Of a stretch of 64,000 nt of DNA, positions 61,551 to 64,000 are shown one piece after another (the first letter of the stretch is position 1; every line of letters begins with the position of its first letter). The DNA comes from Aquabacterium sp. GTDB lineage: Bacteria > Pseudomonadota > Gammaproteobacteria > Burkholderiales > Burkholderiaceae_C. The translations under genes and the position numbers were made by a program. Under the pieces are notes generated by a model. It saw only the letters and a program-made list of their open reading frames with translations. It had not been told where the DNA came from and did not search any database. The stretch covers positions 62,001-126,000 of the forward strand of contig JAHFQM010000005.1 in assembly GCA_023266355.1 (NCBI GenBank). Reading direction: 5' to 3'.

Positions 61551-63281
61551 ATGCAAGCGCCCGTGCCCCATCCCCTGCCTCACTCCCTGCCCCGTTCCCT
61601 GTCCATTTTCGCCCTGGCCTGGCGCCTGGGCCTGATGCTGGTCATGCTGTGCGCAGGTCCCGCCCGCGCCCAGGACTTCCTGCCCGTGGACCAGGCCTTC
61701 CGCGTGGCGGTCAGCGCCTCGGGCCCGCGCGCCCTGCAGGTGAGCTTCACCCTGGCGCCGGCGGTCTACCTCTACCGCGAGCGCTTCGAGGCCATGCTGC
61801 AAACAGCCGGGCAGCACCCCTTGCCCTTGAGCTGGGACCTCCCACCCGGCGTGACCAAGCACGACCCCAATTTCGGCAAGGACCTGGAGGTCTACCACGG
61901 CGATGTCAGCGGCAGCCTGGGCGTGACCGCCGGCGCGCAGGGCGAGGCCATCCTGACCGTGGGCTACCAGGGTTGTGCCGATGCCGGCCTGTGCTACCCG
62001 CCGCAAAAGCGCCGCTTCCTGGTCAGCCTCGACGCCCAGGGCCAGATCCTGTCGGTGCAGCCTGAGCGCAACGGAACGTCCGCCTCGGGCCTCGGTGGCG
62101 CTGCTGCAGCGAACGGCGACGCCCCCCCGCCTGGCGGTGCGACGGCGGGCACGGCGGCGGACGGCGACCGCATCCAGCGCGCCCTGGCCTCGGGCCGGCT
62201 TTGGACGGTGCTGCCCGTCTTCCTGCTGGCCGGCATGCTGCTGTCGCTCACGCCCTGCGTGCTGCCCATGGTGCCCATCCTCTCGTCCATCATCGTCGGG
62301 CAGCGCGAGCGCGTCAGCCGGGGCCGCGGCTTCGCCCTGGCGCTGGCTTACTCGCAGGGCATGGCGCTGGTCTACACGGCCCTCGGTGTGGCCGCGGGCC
62401 TGCTCGGTCAGGGCCTGGCCGCCTACCTGCAGCACCCCTGGGTGGTGCTGGGCTTCGGCCTGTTGATGGTGCTGCTGGCGCTGTCCATGTTCGGGCTCTA
62501 CGAGCTGCAATTGCCGGCCTCGGTGCAGAGCTGGTTGGGCCGGGGCAGCAACCGGCTGCCGGGCGGCAAGTTCGTCAGCGTGTTCGCCATGGGCGTGGTC
62601 TCGGCCCTGGTGGTCAGCCCCTGCGTGTCGGCACCGCTGGCCGGGGCGCTGCTCTACATCAGCCAGACGCGCGATGTGTGGCTGGGGGCCACGGCGCTTT
62701 ATGCGCTGGCCTGGGGCATGAGCCTGCCGCTGCTGCTGGTGGGCCTGTCGGCGGGCAGCCTGCTGCCGCGCACCGGCCCCTGGATGACGGCGGTCAAGAC
62801 GCTGTTCGGCATCCTCATGCTGGGCATGGCGCTGTGGGTGACCCGCCCGGCCTGGCCCTACCTGCAGACGCAGGTGCTGGGCATGCAGCCCGCGTCCGGC
62901 GCCCAACACCGCAGCGTGCTGCCCTTCCAGCGCGTGCGCTCGGTGGCCGAGCTGGACGCGGCCCTGGCGCAAGCGAAAGCCGACGGCCGCCCCGTGATGC
63001 TCGACTTCTACGCCGACTGGTGCACCGCCTGCCTGGAAATGGAGCACGGCACCTTCACCGACGCCATCGTGCAATCGCGTTTGAAAGGGGCCGTGCTGCT
63101 GCAGGCCGATGTCACGCTGAACGCGGCCGACGACCGCGCCCTGCTGGAGCGCTTCCGCCTGTTCGGCCCGCCCGGCATCGTCTTCTACGACGCCCAGGGC
63201 ACCGAGCGCACGGACGCCCGCGTCATCGGCTTCCAGAAGGCCGACGACTTCGTCCAGAGCCTGCAGAAAGCGGGGCTCTGA
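61551..63281 (+). CDS. dsbD: Thiol:disulfide interchange protein DsbD
   Basis: The 576-residue protein passes electrons from cytoplasmic thioredoxin to the periplasm. All three redox pairs are visible: N-terminal domain Cys142/Cys148 (GCADAGLC), membrane-domain Cys236 (TPCVLPMVP) and Cys358 ([10 protein letters not shown]), and C-terminal thioredoxin Cys491/Cys494 (WCTACLEME). A signal peptide ends near ARAQD, residue 41. Eight membrane segments lie between about 215 and 450. An in-frame ATG at 61503 would extend into sequence without signal character. It is followed four bases later by a transporter gene. Confidence 0.96.
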   Translation: MQAPVPHPLPHSLPRSLSIFALAWRLGLMLVMLCAGPARAQDFLPVDQAFRVAVSASGPRALQVSFTLAPAVYLYRERFEAMLQTAGQHPLPLSWDLPPGVTKHDPNFGKDLEVYHGDVSGSLGVTAGAQGEAILTVGYQGCADAGLCYPPQKRRFLVSLDAQGQILSVQPERNGTSASGLGGAAAANGDAPPPGGATAGTAADGDRIQRALASGRLWTVLPVFLLAGMLLSLTPCVLPMVPILSSIIVGQRERVSRGRGFALALAYSQGMALVYTALGVAAGLLGQGLAAYLQHPWVVLGFGLLMVLLALSMFGLYELQLPASVQSWLGRGSNRLPGGKFVSVFAMGVVSALVVSPCVSAPLAGALLYISQTRDVWLGATALYALAWGMSLPLLLVGLSAGSLLPRTGPWMTAVKTLFGILMLGMALWVTRPAWPYLQTQVLGMQPASGAQHRSVLPFQRVRSVAELDAALAQAKADGRPVMLDFYADWCTACLEMEHGTFTDAIVQSRLKGAVLLQADVTLNAADDRALLERFRLFGPPGIVFYDAQGTERTDARVIGFQKADDFVQSLQKAGL

Positions 63282-63284
63282 CCG

Positions 63285-64000
63285 GTGCACCCCCACGCAG
63301 ACCAGCTCTGGAAAGGGCCGCGCTGGACGCTGTCGGTGCTGCTGGCGGCGCTCGGCATGCTCGGGCCGTTTGCCATCGACACCTACTTGCCGGCCTTCGC
63401 GGGCATCGCGGCCGACCTGAACGCCACGCCGCTGCAGATCCAGCAGACGCTGTCGGCCTACCTGTTCGCCTTCGCCTTCATGAGCCTGTTCCACGGCTCC
63501 TTGTCTGACAGCCTGGGCCGCCGGCCGGTGGTGCTCACGGGCATCGCGGTGTTCACGCTGGCCTCGGTGGGTTGCGCGCTGTCCACCAGCATCGGCCAGC
63601 TGGTGTTTTTCCGCGCGCTGCAGGGGCTGTCCACGGGTGCGGGCATCGTGGTCTCGCGCGCCGTCATCCGCGACATCTACCCGCCGGCCGACGCGCAGCG
63701 GGTGATGTCGCAGGTCACGCTGTTCTTTGGCGTGGCGCCGGCCATCGCGCCCATCGTCGGGGGCTTCCTCTTCGTGCACATCGGCTGGCACGCGGTGTTC
63801 TGGTTCCTGGCCGGCGTGGGCGTGGTGCTGGGCCTGGCCAACTGGTTCCTGCTGCCCGAAACGCTGCACGCCTCGCAGCGCCAGCCCTTCGCGTTCAAAC
63901 CGCTGCTCAAGGGGTATGTGCAGATGGGCAGCAGCCCGCGCTTCTTGTTGTTGGCCCTGGCCAGTGGCGTGCCCTTCAACGGCATGTTCCTCTACGTGCT
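63285..64000 (+). CDS. MFS transporter, Bcr/CflA drug-resistance type (3' end outside window)
   Basis: The first 238 residues are seen. They match Bcr/CflA major-facilitator exporters: GPFAIDTYLPAFAGIAADL, the SLSDSLGRRPVVLTGI loop between helices 2 and 3, RALQGLSTGAGIVVSRAVIRD and VTLFFGVAPAIAPIVGGFL. The start is taken as the GTG at 63285, three bases after the dsbD stop, which implies coupling. Five to six helices are complete in the window. The substrate is unknown. Confidence 0.88.
   Translation, partial: MHPHADQLWKGPRWTLSVLLAALGMLGPFAIDTYLPAFAGIAADLNATPLQIQQTLSAYLFAFAFMSLFHGSLSDSLGRRPVVLTGIAVFTLASVGCALSTSIGQLVFFRALQGLSTGAGIVVSRAVIRDIYPPADAQRVMSQVTLFFGVAPAIAPIVGGFLFVHIGWHAVFWFLAGVGVVLGLANWFLLPETLHASQRQPFAFKPLLKGYVQMGSSPRFLLLALASGVPFNGMFLYV

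Overview
The window is a GC-rich chromosomal stretch, densely packed with genes on both strands. It looks like a betaproteobacterium of the order Burkholderiales. The grounds are the def-fmt-htpX order, a PhaM-type polyhydroxyalkanoate granule protein, a DUF6502/DUF5666 pair, an MSHA-type pilus locus with MshQ, a PEP-CTERM protein and a beta-oxidation operon whose bifunctional enzyme carries the dehydrogenase half first. This is inference from gene content, not from a marker gene. No rRNA, tRNA, CRISPR array, insertion sequence or prophage was recognised.

Layout. 1-7503: MSHA-type IV pilus / pseudopilus operon (ATPase C-terminus, MshG, major pilin, MshQ, then four minor pilins), meeting head-on a CHASE-PAS-PAS-GGDEF-EAL c-di-GMP protein (7473-10769). 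10946-17895: housekeeping: htpX, fmt, def on the minus strand; a LysM protein, dprA, lipB and lipA on the plus strand. 17931-22177: a same-strand set (Tat-exported ferritin-like protein, cytochrome c, FolE2, DoxX-like membrane protein) divergent from a SufR-like regulator with a four-cysteine C-terminus. 22208-25549: a secreted animal-type haem peroxidase divergent from a pectinacetylesterase-like hydrolase. 25636-30408: a TetR regulator divergent from an SDR and an HSL-family esterase, then an acyl-CoA dehydrogenase. 30751-32797: a bufferin operon (bufA2-bufB-bufC). 32842-40337: PEP-CTERM protein, GlcD-like oxidase, a small unknown protein, FIST protein, PhaM, PhoD-type phosphatase and an HNH nuclease. 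40648-48849: TetR regulator, acyl-CoA dehydrogenase, FadN-type bifunctional enzyme, thiolase, alpha/beta hydrolase and enoyl-CoA hydratase. 48955-54684: DUF6502/DUF5666 pair, 2OG dioxygenase, CPVC thiol protein, glutamine amidotransferase, MarR regulator with a Cys cluster, glycine-zipper protein and hotdog thioesterase. 54683-64000: ATM1-type ABC exporter, ParDE toxin-antitoxin, a poorly coding stretch, prohibitin-like protein, pyrC, K+ channel, cysK, dsbD and the start of a Bcr/CflA-type transporter.

How the parts fit. Fatty-acid and acyl-CoA chemistry dominates: two paralogous acyl-CoA dehydrogenase loci about 10 kb apart carry similar PsrA/FadR-like palindromes, one of them just upstream of a TetR gene, so they may form one local regulon. 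Metal and redox handling is the second theme: bufferin operon, SufR-like regulator with ferritin-like and cytochrome proteins, DsbD, ATM1-type exporter, MarR with a Cys cluster.

The stretches most worth a second look are the SufR-like / ferritin-like / FolE2 / DoxX-like set, the six-cysteine bufferin operon and the shared acyl-CoA dehydrogenase operators.
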